Shown: positions 10,101 through 23,700 of the stretch, one piece after another
Layout: every line of letters begins with the position of its first letter
How positions within the stretch are numbered: position 1 is the stretch's first letter
From: Capsicum annuum
Taxonomy: Eukaryota > Streptophyta > Magnoliopsida > Solanales > Solanaceae
Assembly (NCBI RefSeq): GCF_002878395.1
Contig: NC_061120.1
Coordinates: forward strand, 99,555,751 to 99,619,750
DNA length: 64,000 bases
Direction: 5' to 3'
Position numbers and translations under genes: made by a program
Notes under the pieces: generated by a model
The model's database searches: none
What the model saw: the letters and a program-made list of their open reading frames with translations, nothing else
What the model was told of the DNA's origin: nothing

Positions 10101-13100
10101 AGCTACAAATTTATAGTACAGGAAAGCAAACACACACAGAACCAAATCGCTTGATTCTAGTAGATATGAGAATCAAGATATAATTATTTGATCGAATTAC
10201 CTAACCTATCTATAGCAAAGCAGATCTGATTTTATTAAATCAATTAAGATCATACAAAATCAAATCTTAAATATTCACAAATCAACACTCCCTCTCAAGT
10301 TGGCATGTAAATATATGTCATGCCTAACTTGCTTACAAGAATTTCAAATTTTGGTTTAAACAAGCCTTTTGTGAAAATATCTGCAATTTGCTGATTTGTT
10401 GGGACGAAAGGCATATACAAGCTCCCTTCTTCAGTCTTCTCTTTTATGAAGTGCCTATCCACTTTAACATGTTTTGTTCTATCATGTTGAATTGAATTGT
10501 GAGCAATACTTAAGGCCGCTTTATTATCACAACACAACTTTATAGGTATACCAAATGTTTTTTTGAGTTCTTCCATCATTTTCTTGAGCCAATCATTTCA
10601 CAAATCCAATGGGTCATAGATTGGTATTCAGCTTCAGCACTGCTGCGGATACAACATTCTACCTTTTACTCCTCCAGGTAACAAGAATTCCCCAGATAAA
10701 TGTACAGTATCCAGTGTAGACCTCCTATCGGTAGTAGAACCTGCCCAGTCTGCATTTGTAAAGCTTTTAATGCCCCTATGCTAACTTTTTCTGAAAAACA
10801 ATCCTTTCCTCGAAGAATTTTTAAGATATCTTAGGATTTTGCAGACCGCTTCTTGGTGCTCTTCCTTTAGAGAGTGCATAAATTAACTGACTCAGCTTAC
10901 AGCAAAAGCTATATCAGGTCGAATATGTGACAAGTAGATAAACTTCCCCAATAGTCTTTGATATTGACTGTGGTCACATAAATATCCTTCTTAATTTCCG
11001 AATTTTGTATTCGGATCAATAGGTGTTTCAGCGGGACGACAACCACTCATCCCTGTCTCTTTTAGAAGATCTAGTACATACTTTCTTTGTGACAGCATAA
11101 TTCCTTTTGATTTCGCTACTTCCATGCCAAGAAAATTATTCAACTAGCCCAAATTTTAATGTCAAATTCCGTGGCCAACTGATTCTTTAAATTCTTCATC
11201 TCGAACAAGTCATCTCCTGTTGTTATAATATCATCAACATACAAACTGTCAAATGAACATGGTATGATCTGCTTGCCTTGAGTGTACCCTTGTTTTTTCA
11301 CAAACTGAGTAAACCTCTCAAACCAAACACTTGAAGATTGTTTGAGTCCGCAGAGAGATTTCTTTAGCCTGCACACTCTAGTTCCATACCTTTCTTTGAA
11401 ACCTGGAGGAGGGTCTATGTAGACTCCTTCGAGTTTTCCATTCAAGAATGCATTCTTCACGTCTAGTTGTTGGAGAGGCCAATCAAGGTTGGGAGCAATG
11501 GTCAAAAGAACCCTTATTGAATTCAACTTGGCAACTGAAGCAAATGTCTCAAGATAGTCAATCCCGTAAGTCTGAGTGAATCCTTTTGCTACCAAACATG
11601 TTTTATACCTCTCTAGGGACTATTTGATTTAAATTTAATGGTGAACACCCACTTGCAACCCACTATTTTCTTTCCATGTGGTAGTTCTACCATTTTCCAG
11701 GTTCCATTTCTCTCCAGAGCGTTCATCTTCTCAAGAATTACCTCTTTCCACTTGGGAGTGTTCAAAGCAACCTGTACATTTCTCGGTATCTCCATTCCAG
11801 ATAATTGAGATACAAAAGCTATATTGGAAGGGCACAAGTTTCTATATGACACAAAATTTGACACAGAATGGTTGGCGACTTTTCTTACCCTTTTACGTTT
11901 AGCAATTGGAAGATCAAGGTCTAAACCAACAACGGGTAAATCAGAATTAGGTTTTGGAGAATTACCTTGTGGATCAGTGAGATCTTGTGGGGCGGACATT
12001 TAGTTCTGATGAGAGTCCTTGATCTCTTTTTCTTGGTTTCAGTTTCTTCTTAAGTAAACCTGTAATTCCTTTGTTTGTTCCCAGTTCTTGTCATTGATAG
12101 TATCATGAAAATGCTCTATTGTCTTAATATCTTTATTTTCATTATTTAAGTTGGGATCTCTTACCTTATCTAGGTTGGTATTACCCCAAAACTACTTCCT
12201 GTATCTATCATAAAACCTAGATCCTTTGTTACTCACATGTGAGGTCAAGATCTTTGTCATCCCTCGAATTTTCAATATGTTTCTCCCCATGAAGATGGGT
12301 TTCAAAAACAATTGTGATTTAAAAAAGGTGAGATCATTGTAACAATAACCTTCTAGTAATTGGGTCATAACATTTGTAACCCTTTTGCCTAGGGGAATAG
12401 CCAACAAAAACACATTTTTTAGCACGTGGATAAAGTTTACTTCTATTATGATCATGAACATGAACAAATACACTACACCAAAAAACTCTTAAAGATAAAT
12501 CAGTTGTCAATCTAGAAGTAGGGAAGTATGTCTTGAACATACTGAAAGGGGTTTTAAAATCTAGAATACGGGAAGGCATCCTATTAATAAGATAGGTGGA
12601 TGTCAAAAGAGCTTTTCCCTAAAGAAATTTAGGGACGTTGCTTGTGAATATTAAGACTCTAGTTACTTCCATAAGATACCTATTTTTTCTCCACTACTCC
12701 ATTTTGTTGGGGTGTATCAGCATATGAACTTTGGTGCACTATTCCCTGAGAAGTGAAAAATTGCTTAAGTAGTCATTAAAAAACTCTCTCCCGTTATCAC
12801 TCCGAAAAATTTGAATCTTCTCCTGAAATTGTGTCTCAACCATAACATAAAAGGCCTCAAATATATGTTTTATTTCCCTTTATCTTTCAATAGGCGCACC
12901 TAAGTTAGTCTAGTATGATCATCTATGAAACTCACAAACCACCTTTTTCCATTTACGGTTGCTATCCGAGAAGGTCCCCAAACATCACTATGGATTAACT
13001 TAAAGGGTTTGTGGCATGGTAACTCTGGGATGAAAAAGATGAACGTTGTATTTAGCCATTTCACAAAATTCTCATTGAAAAGTGGATGCAGTTTTATTCA

Positions 13101-16100
13101 TAAACAATTGTGGTAACAAGAGTTTCAAATAATGAAAACTAGGATGACCAAGTCTATAGTGTCATAACATGACTTTATTATCAACTAGAACAAAGTTCAA
13201 ACAAGCTGAACTAAATTTTACTAAATGGTCGTAATCTTCAGAAAAATAGAGACCTTCAGACTCTCCAGCATTGTCAATCATCCTCCCCGAAACCTTGTCA
13301 TGAAACACACACATGAAATATCGTTAAAAATGGCACGACAATTAAGGTTTTGAGTCAATTTGTTGATGGACAAAAGATTATGAGACAATTTTAGAACATG
13401 AAGGACATCAAAAAGAGTCAAAAAGAGGTTAGTTTGACCGTCCCTTTCCCAACAATTGCTGAGAAGGAACCATCAGCAAATTTGACTTTTTTATTCCTGC
13501 TAAAGGAGTATAAATCGAGAAAAAATGGGAGTTTCATGTCATGTGATCACTAGCCCCTGAATTTATGATCCAAGAGCTTATACTATTAGAATCTGTACTC
13601 AAAAAACACATGGTACATTACCCGTTTGGATAAACGAACAAGCAGGAGTAGAAAGATTAGATTTACTGGATTGGAGTTAAGATAAGAGAAGTTTGTGCAG
13701 TAGCTCTAGTTGTTCCTTAGTGAATGGTGCCATTTCTGAAGAAGATTTCAGCCCCGATTCTTCACTGGTGCACTGAAAGGCCTGGTTGCCATGGTTTTCT
13801 GGCCTTTTTTCTGTTCTAGTTGGGCGGTTTTCCATGGATTTTCCAACAAGTCTCAAGAGTGTGCCAGAAGCTTTTGAAAAAATCACATCAAGGCTTCTTC
13901 TTCTTACCATTCTCATTTTTCACAGCAACTAAAGCAAATGACTTTATATTTTTTGCTTCCAGATTGGAATTTATTTTTAGCATAACATTCCTCTTTGTTT
14001 CTTCACGCCTAGTTTTAGACAATGTTTTCCTCAGAGTGGGTAGTGGATTTTTCCCAAGAAGTCGAGAACGCAGTTTGTCAAAATCTTGGTTCAACCCTGC
14101 TAAAAACAGATAAACCCTCCCACTTTCTTCCTTTTTCATTGGTTTTACGCTATTCTTCGAACACTCTCATTCATCATTATAGCATTGATCTATTTCTTGC
14201 CGCAGGGAAACCATCTCATTATAGTAAAGAATAACACTTCTCTCCCCCTGCCTCGTTTTCTACAATTTAATTTTTAATTCAAAAATCTGAGAAACATTTT
14301 CTACATCAGAATAAGTCTCTTGGGAAGAAATAAATATGGTTTACCTATGGTAGATTCCATGGAGTTAGTAGCCAAGCAATTACCATCGAGTTTTCTGAAC
14401 GTTAGGCCTTCATTTTCAGGGCTCCTGGTTCAAGCTTTCTCGTTTCTCCAGTCAAGTGCCTAAGTTTTCTCGACCATCAATTGCCAAACTGACAAATTGC
14501 GGCCATTCCAAATAATTCTTTCTATTCAGCTTGTGAGAAGTAACCTGAAAGGAGAAATGAGAAGAATTGCCGCATTGGTTCATCGTTGTCTTGGACGAAA
14601 CTTTATTAACGGAACTCTCGTCTTCTATTAATGTCGTTGGGTGACGTAGTCCAGTAAATGTTGTTTTAGTCATCAGCAACATAAGAATAAAGCAAAAATG
14701 TTGGCTCTGATACCATGTGAAATTGGTACCAAAGGTGTATATTTTATTCATCTCAGAGCTAAAAGTTTATAGCACAGGAAAGCAAATACATGCAGAATCA
14801 AATCACTTGATTCTAGCAGATATGAGAATCAACAAAAACTAGCAACAAAAAAGGTTGGCTTCTATTGCTCTCTGGCACGACTCCCAAGATCCCTTCTCTC
14901 CTACTTTCTAGCAGGAAGGACAATCCCTTTTCCGGCCTTCCTTGCAGGAAACATCCGTTCTTTCTATTTTAAGCTTCCGCTTCCCATGGTAGCTAACCCT
15001 TCTTCTTCTCTTTTCTTTTCATTCTTAATTCTTTAAGACCACTGATGGGAGAAAATAGGATCTACTTCAATGGCGACTTCAAGTCTTTCGATAACAGTAG
15101 ATGGACAGTGGGGAGAGATGTCTGGTTTGAATGGGCAAAGAGAAGCCACAATATAATGAGATCTTCCATGAGTGTGTAAGTCATGAAATGGCTCTGTACT
15201 ATCCTCAAGGAAGCATCTAAGGACAAGGAGAAAGGGATCAGAAGATGGAAATACAAAGAAAAATTTTCTAAGACTTTTTGCACAAGGAAAGTGAATGAAT
15301 ATGGTAGATTCATGAGCATTCTTACTCTAAATGGTCTGGAAAGGTCAGTATTAATAGTCCCAGAGCTAGCTTTAAATGAGGGATGGAGTGAGGTAGCTTT
15401 TAAGATAGAGAGGTTCATTCAATGCCCTCACCAACTGAAGAATGTTGTACAACCCAGACTATTTAAGAGGGATCTGCCATATGTCAAAGCTGTCGGGGAA
15501 AGCAAATGGAAGTCAAATACCTTGGGAGAGACAACGATCTCGTACAACGAAGGCGACCTTCAAGTTACAGTGTCACCTGGGGCAAAAGACACTAGACTTT
15601 CCAGGAGATGCACTGTGGATTCTTTCAAAAAGGGAGAAACAGAGCTTCCATCCTTATTAGACATGAGGAGGTGGAGTGCAGTCACTTGGAAAGCTATATT
15701 TAGGATCAATATCTACGAAATGGCCAGAAACATGTTCCTTTTCGAATTTCTGAACAGGAACATGGTTGAACAAATCATTCAGAGGGAATGGAGATAGGAG
15801 AGATCAGAATCAATCTTCAACGGTGGAACCCACTAATAGGATATGAAAACTCCAATAAAAACCCCAAAACCACTTGGATAAGAGCTTTGGGAGTGCCACT
15901 ACAGATATGATCACAATGCATCTTCACAAAAATTGGGAACCTCTGTGGAGATTGGGTTGAAACTGAGGAGGAGACAGGTTTGAAGAACCACTTGAAGTGG
16001 GCAAGAACCAAAATTAGAGGTGATGGCCAAAGTTTCCCTAATGAGGTATCGATTGTAAGAGACGGAATAGAATTTTTTATTCCTATTTGGGTGGAAAAGA

Positions 16101-19100
16101 AAGTTCGATTTTAGAACTTGACACAGGCAGGGGGAAGAAATCATCAATTGGAGTTGCCGGAGCTGGGGAGTATAGCAAAGAGTCCAAAGGTCCTCCATCT
16201 ACATCAGACCAATGGGTAAAAGATTTGTCTTCTACTGGAAAAGGACAAAAGTCTGTTCTGAACTCTGATAGATCAGAGTTCAGAAAAGTAACATGGGGCA
16301 CTTTTGACAGGTGGGGTTTCTTAAAATGAACCCCTAGAGTCACGTGTTAAGGACATGGAGACCCAAGTCCTTTCTAGAAATTGTTTGGGTCGGGACAACA
16401 GAGTAGTGCAAATGTCATTTTCAATGACTTATCAGGCCCAAGAGAGGAAGGTTTTTTTGATCCATTAGGTTTTGAAACAAAGGAGCAAGTTCCAACTCTT
16501 ATAAGAAGTTTTCTGGAATCAGAAATAGTAGTAGATGTAGTCTATGTAGGCCAGGGTACTCCAGTTGCAGACCCAAGAGACAATGCAATACGTCTACCTG
16601 AGACGGAAGCGATGGAGGAAAGCAGTGGTAAGACTGATCTCTCTCTAGAAATTCAGGAGGAACAACACTTCATACTAGAGATGCAGAGTGACAAGCAAAT
16701 AGAAGAGTGATTGGTGGAGGATGTTGAACCAATTCAAAATGAGCTGACTCTTACAATTCAAAATGAAAAAGAGATATCTATGTGGGTAAGGAAGAATTTA
16801 GTTAAGCTGGGGAAGATATTTGGTATTGATTTTCGGGGGCATGAGGAGGAGTCATTAGAGCTTCTTATGCAAACTGACAGCTGCAGACAGGCTTAAAAAA
16901 TGGAAAGTGATTCCATCAGTAAAAGGCCTAGGTACAAGGGGGTTCGGGAACTGAAAAGTCTTGCTTCTTTTGACATTAATTTCAAAAGTGATGGGAAAAT
17001 AGAGAAGGGGAAAGAGATCAAAGCTCTACAATGAAGGTGAAACTTATGTCCTGGAATGATAGGGGATTGAATAGTGGGAAAAGAGGAGATTTGTGAAGAG
17101 TTTAATATTCAACTGGAAGGCAGATATCATTTGCTTTCAAGAATCTAAGTTAGAGGGGGGGATGCAAGATATCATGAAAGAAATATGGGGAGGAAAATGG
17201 GTCAAATATGCTTGTCTGCAGGCGAGTGGCACCAGAGGGGGCATATTGATGATATGGGATAGTAGATCTTGGAGAGGGGAACTACTAGAAATAGGATCGT
17301 ACACTATTACCTGCATTTTGGAGGCAGTTCTGCAGGATTATAAATGTCACATAACGGGAGTCTATGCTCCAAACTATAGATGAGAGAGAGAGCATGTATG
17401 GGAGAAAATAGGTGTTGTCAGAGTCTTTTTGAGGGACCATGGCAGTGTGTGGAGACCAACATCAAAAGATACCCCTCAAAAAGGAGAAATTGCAGAAGGA
17501 GACCACCTGCGCAAGTCACTCTATAGTTTGAAACAGTCCCCACGAGCCTGGTTTGGAAAGTTTAGCACAGTGATACAAGAGTTTGGCATGATTCGTAGTG
17601 GAGCAGATCATTCAGTGTTTTGTCGCCATTCTGAACCAAATTTATGTATTTATTTGGTGGTTTATGTTGACGATATTGTTATCACCGGCAATAATCAAGA
17701 GGGTATCACTAACTTGAAGCAACATCTCTTTTAGCATTTCTAGACTAAAGACCTTGGCAAATTGAAATGCTTTCTAGGTATTGAGGTTGCTCAGTCCAAA
17801 TCAGGTATTATTATTTCTCAACGCAAGTATGCTTTAGACATTCTTAAGGAGACAGGAATGATGGGATGTCGACCCATTGACACTCCTATGGATCAAAATG
17901 CTAAATTTTTGCCAGGACAGGGAGAGTCACTCAGTGATACTGGAAGGTATAGGCGGTTGGTTGGAAAGTTGAATTATCTCACAGTGACTAGACCTGGCAT
18001 CTCTTTTTCTGTAAGTGTTGTACGTCAGTTTATGACTTCCCCCTGTGATAGTCATTGGGATGCAGTTATTCGTATTTTGTGATATACGAAGTCATCTCCA
18101 AATAAAGGACTACTCTTAGAGGATCAAGGCCATGAGCATATCGTTGGATATACAGATGTTGATTGGGCAGGATCACCCTCTGATAGACGTTCTACCTCTG
18201 GATATTGTGTTTTAGTAGGAGGTAATTTGGTGTCCTAGAAGAGTAAGAAACAGAGTGTAGTTGCTCGATCTAGTGCCGAAGCAGAATATCGAGCAATGGC
18301 TGCAGCAACTTGCAAGCTGGTTTGAATCAAACAATTGTTGAGAGAACTAAAATTTGGAGAAACTGGTAAGATGGAACTTGTATGTGATAATCAAGCAGCT
18401 CTTCATATTGATAATCTTTAGTTCTCTAAAGACAGTCAAAACTCAACTACTGGCTCTTCCAATAGCATTTGTTTATAGCCAGGATTCTTCCATCATAATG
18501 GGCTCACTCGATCTAGGATCAAATAGGGTATCGACTTCTTTATGTTTAAGTGACTAAATTTATTTAGCACTTTCTCAATGTAATGAGGTTAACTCAACAC
18601 ATTACCCCCACTATTTTATTTAATCTTGATACCCAACATACTACCAATTTCTCCAAGATCCTCTATTTAAAATGTGTACATAAAATCTCTTATGATTTCT
18701 TTCGATCACACAATATGACAATACTCATTAAGAATTCTAAAGCGAAGGCATATTAACTATCTCAAATAGTTTATGCTCTTCAAATATATGTTAACTAATT
18801 TTAAGTGTAATTTTGACTTCTAATCACGTGTCAGACGCCCCCACACATTTTAAATATTTCAAGAGTCATAACCATCACACATGGAAACTCAATTCCCAAT
18901 TAGGTAAACTACACAAAATTATTGTGCTTCTTTTAAAAACATCAAACTCATAAAGTTCTTTAACCTTTAAACGACATCAAACAATAAATACCATCTATTC
19001 TCATGATCTCAAAATTATAAAAATATTTTTCAAGTATTAACATGACCCTCATAAATAAAATACTTCATATTATCTCATGACTTGAAATAAACTACACATA

Positions 19101-20662
19101 TGATCTTTATGCAAGAATAATGATCCACAATGAACACATAAGTAAATATAATTCCTAAAATTATCAAGCATTGGAAGATCATCACAAAATCATCTACCCT
19201 ACCATTTATGAAAGTAATTCACAAAATCACAAAGGATAAAACTCATAAAATAATAAATAGGGTTAAGTAAATAGAACCCGATTTTTATTGCCGCTTCTTC
19301 AGACATATATTGCCTCTTTAACCACAATCTTCATCTATTAGTTCACATATATTTTTCCGTTCTTGATGTTGTTTCTCTCCAATCAGTGGTTTGACACAAT
19401 AAAATTTTTGCCTTGGGAAAGTTTTCAAGTGAGAGCCTTCCTTTGCCCCTCAACATAAACTGATATTGTTGCATATCAAACCGAACAAAGCACACATTTT
19501 ATTTTTAATACCATCTGCAACACATCATCTTCTTATTGTTAAACAAAATGTCCTTTGACTCATTCAAGAGTAAAGCCACCCAGAAAAGATCTTCCCATTG
19601 TGCAACTTTTTTTAAAAAAAAAGTTTAATCATAATATCTCCAACTATTCTTCTAAATTTCTTTCTACATAGACAACACACTACACCAACCAGTAGACGAA
19701 ATTCTCCAAATTTTGGTATCTCTTGGCAATAACACATCTGCACATGGCCACCATAATAGGATGACATAAAGATATAGTATGGACACCTGCTCAGCCACCA
19801 TGTAAATTTTCTAAACACAACACCAAATTTAGTCAAGTACAGGTCTGAAATCAATTTTCACTTTTACTACACCAGTCAATCTATCAGAGTCTTCTCCACA
19901 TTGCAGAAATTGAATTTTCTTCGTATATAGCAAGTATCGTTTTTAGATTATTGGAATATATGTTCCATGAATACAAAATATATAAAGAACACAAGATGAA
20001 GGGTTGATAACATGAACACCGAAAACAAAATTCGAGGCTTGAAACACGCACGAAATGCTTTCCTAAAAATGATATTTACTCCTCCTCTACGAGATTGCTA
20101 TGGGATTTAACGTAAATAGTTTAACGGCGGGGTTAGAGGAGAAAGACGGGGAAAAGAGGTTGTATAGGCTTGCTAAGGCTAGGGAGCGAAAGGGTCATGA
20201 CTTCGATCAAGTGAAGTGCATTAAGGGGGAGGATGGTAGTGTTTTGGTGGAGGATAGCGGTGTGCATCGTTCGGTTCGGTTCGATTTTATGTATTATTGG
20301 TTCGGTTTGTCTGTTTTCGGTTTTTAAATATGTAAAACCAATAACCAACCAATAAGATATTTTCTTATCGGTTTTGGTCCTTAACGGTTCGATTTTCTGT
20401 TTAACCAATAAGAAAATACTTATAAAATAGAAATAGTAACAACTAACATTAAAAAATGAAATCTTAGTTACGCAAAAATCCTATGCAATGCATTTTAGTT
20501 TACAAGAATCTTCAAAATTAAACTGAATGTTAGTTAAAAAAAGATTGAATCCTTATTGTTGGAAGATACTAAATGCTTCAAGCTTTCCAATACGATAATA
20601 CCCGTGCTTTTGTTGCCCTGAATAGGTTAATACTTTGTGAATCACAAAATTGAGAATAAGAA

Positions 20663-20716
<54 letters not shown>

Positions 20717-23700
20717 TAATTTTTTGCCTTACGTCTTTGTCAAAAGCGTCGGCTTTTTCAATAAGATTATTTATTCTTATTGGTGAATTATCTTTAAGGA
20801 TTTTGATATATATATATAAATAATATAAATAGGGGTAAAAAAATAACTTAGTGTATCCTTATTGGGTTATCGGTTTAACCAATAACCAAATAAGCTAAAA
20901 TCGAAACCGAATCGTTTACCCAATAAAATTTTTAATAAAATCAATAAAAAACCTTAACCCAATAACCCGATACTGATAACCCAATAGCATTTTTATCGGT
21001 TCGGTTTATCGGACGGTTCGATTTTTACGCACCCCTAGTGGAGGATGTCTATATTAAGAAGAGATGGTAGGAGTACTTTCATAGACTTTTGAATGAGGAG
21101 GGAGACAGAGGCATTGAGTTAGGGGAGTTGGAGCACTCGGAGAAGAGCCGTGTTTTCAGTTACTGTAGGCGTTTTAAGGTTGAGAAGGTCAGAGAGACTA
21201 TTCGTAGGATGCGGAGGGGTAGGGCAACGGGGCCTGACGAGATTCTGGTGGATTTTTAGAAGTATGTTGGTGGGGCAGGTTTAAGGTGGTTGACTGATTT
21301 GTTTAACCGCATTTTCAAGACTGCGAGAATGTCTTTAGGCTTGGAGATGGAGTACGACGATTCCGTTATATAAAAACAAGGGCGACATTCAGAGTTGCAA
21401 CAACTATAGGGGTATTAAGCTGTTGACGCGGAGTATTCAAGGCGAGGTGCCTTGGTGTATGTTATTTGCGGATGATGTAGTGCTGATTGATGAGACGCGG
21501 GGGGGGTGCATGACAAATTGGAGGTTTGGAGGCAAACCCTTGAGTCTAAGGGGTTCAGGTTGAATAGGTCCAAGACGGAGTATTTGGAATGCAAGTTTAG
21601 TGACTTGAGGTAGGAGGACGAAGTGGTGGTGAGGTTGGACTCCCAGGAGATTTGTAAGAGGGATAGTTTTAAGTATTTTGGGTCTATGATTCAGGGGAAT
21701 GGTGAGATTGATGAGGATGTCTCTAACGTATTGGAGCAGGTTGGATGAAGTGAAGGCTCGCTTCGGGAGTGTTGTGTGATAAGAAGGTGCCCTTAAGCTT
21801 AAAGGCAAATTCTATAGAGTGGTAGTCCGGCCTGCCATGTTGTATGGAGCGGAGTGTTGGCCAATCAAGCACTCCCACATCCAAAAATTGAAGGTGGCGA
21901 AAATGAGAATGTTGTGTTAGATGTATGGGCTTACTAGAGGGGACAGAATTAGGAATGAGATTATCCGGGAGAAGGTGGGAGTGGCTTTGGTGGAGGACAA
22001 GATGCGGGAATAAAGGCTGAGATGGTTTGGGCATGTAATAAGGAGGGGCGTGGATGCCCCAGTTCGTAGGTATGAGAGGCTAGCTTTGGATGGCTTCAGG
22101 AGGGGTAGAGGTAGGCCGAAGAAATACTGGAGGGAGGTGATTAGACATGACATGGAGCAGCTTCAGCTTACTGAGGACATGACCCTAGATAGGAAGGTGT
22201 GGAGGGCGCGGATAAGGGTAGAAGGCTAGTGTGAGTGTGGGTTGTAGCAAGCAGTCAGGAGAGATCTTGTGTAGCCGGGTTAGTAATCCTAGGGCTGTGT
22301 ACATAAGTGTCCTTGGTATGTGATATATGTTACTACTAGGTGGGTGTCCTATTTCTTATTTCGTGTTGCCCTTATTTCTTGTATTTCGTATTTCTCTAAT
22401 TTCTATTTTCTTATTCCTTATTTTTGTTATATCATCCATCCCCTTATTTACTATTTTTTATCTTGAGCCGGGGGTCTATCGGAAACAGCCTATCTACTTC
22501 TTCGGAGGTAGCGGTATGGACTGCGTACATCTTACTCTCCCCAGACCCCACTTTGTGGGAATACACTGGGTTTGTTGTTGTTGTTGTAGTTTTAGCAGAT
22601 ATGACAAGCCTACTGAATTCTGCACTACACAAATAATGAAGAAATTCTTCTGAAAAGCAAGAAGTCAAGACTTGATCTTTTGGGGAAGAAGAAAAGCTTT
22701 GGGGAAAGCTCTGTAAAAATACGTTGTAAAGTTATGATTGAAATCTGCAAAGTTGGATTTAAATAGAATTAAGGTAACCAAAGATGAAAGGACACAACCT
22801 TTCACTAAAAGATACTTTTTCATAAAACACACAAACTTTTATCTAAGAGGCAACTTGAAGAGTTGCAGTGGGTTGCTCCTCAACTCAGGGACCAGTTCCC
22901 AAATGAACTTACATAATAAGAACTAGGAGAAATATAAACTAAGAAGTGCAAGAATGAAGTAAATAGCAGACACAAAGTTTTTACGTAAAAACTCTTTGCT
23001 CAAGGGAGAAAAAACACGACCTGCCTCCAGTATTTCTAAGCTCCACTATATCCAAGCAACTTTTTGAATACAGACTCTACGGATTAACCTCCTAATCCTT
23101 TGTCTCCTAGAAATAATTCTATTACAAGGAAACACAAACAGTAACTCTACTGCTTCAACCTCCAGCTAACTCTAACTGAACACACCACGCTAACTCTAGC
23201 TTGAACAATCACCTAACTCTATATGATTACAAAGGAAAGCTTTGCACCTCAACACCTACTAACAATCATAAGCAAATGTAGGCAAATGTTTAAGAGCAAA
23301 GTACAAAGACTCAAATACAACAAGGAAATAAAAATACAACTCGATGAACGATCAGTTCCCTGTTGCAAACTGAAGTCTTTGATTCACAGCTTCAGAGAGA
23401 TATTTTGTTGTAAGAATATAAGTGTTGGTTTTCTTGTTGAGGAAGATGAGCAATATATATTATGACACAAGAAAAACTAGGAGAGATAACATTGGTTGAG
23501 GCAAAAATGTGGCAGCAGCTTTTCCACCAACTTTCGTACTTTGTGCCAGCTGTGACAGTTGACCGTGATAGTGACAGGTGAGCCCAACCTGTTCCCTAAG
23601 CGACAGCAGCTTTGTCATCACAATACCTCCAAGAAACAGGTCCCAAACTATAAGTTTGTCAATCATCAAAACTAAGGACTTAACACAACTCTTCATCTAA

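Larger units (their letters stand above)
20097..22587 (+). mobile_element. RTE-2: RTE-type LINE with internal deletion, carrying a hAT MITE
   Basis: The upstream part reads [20 protein letters not shown], then [15 protein letters not shown], is interrupted by a MITE (20255-21037), and resumes [19 protein letters not shown] and [12 protein letters not shown]. At about 21370-21440 it jumps from the early RT to [14 protein letters not shown], so the middle of the RT is lost. The C-terminal part (21500-22170) and the 3' untranslated part match RTE-1 and end in (TTG)n. Confidence 0.88.

Noticed and set aside
14700..14715. tRNA-like strings TGGTATCAGAGC at several sites
   Set aside because: They are primer-binding sites next to LTR ends, not tRNA genes; no cloverleaf flanks them.
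16083..16343. Minus-strand frame of 86 codons opposite L1 ORF1
   Set aside because: Complement of the L1 ORF1 region with no family resemblance.
21437..22153. Minus-strand frames up to 123 codons
   Set aside because: Shadows of RTE-2, whose plus-strand reading has RT motifs.
23460..23696. Minus-strand 78-codon frame as a possible gene
   Set aside because: No recognisable domain. It lies in unclassified DNA of the 9-kb insertion and has no neighbouring exons.
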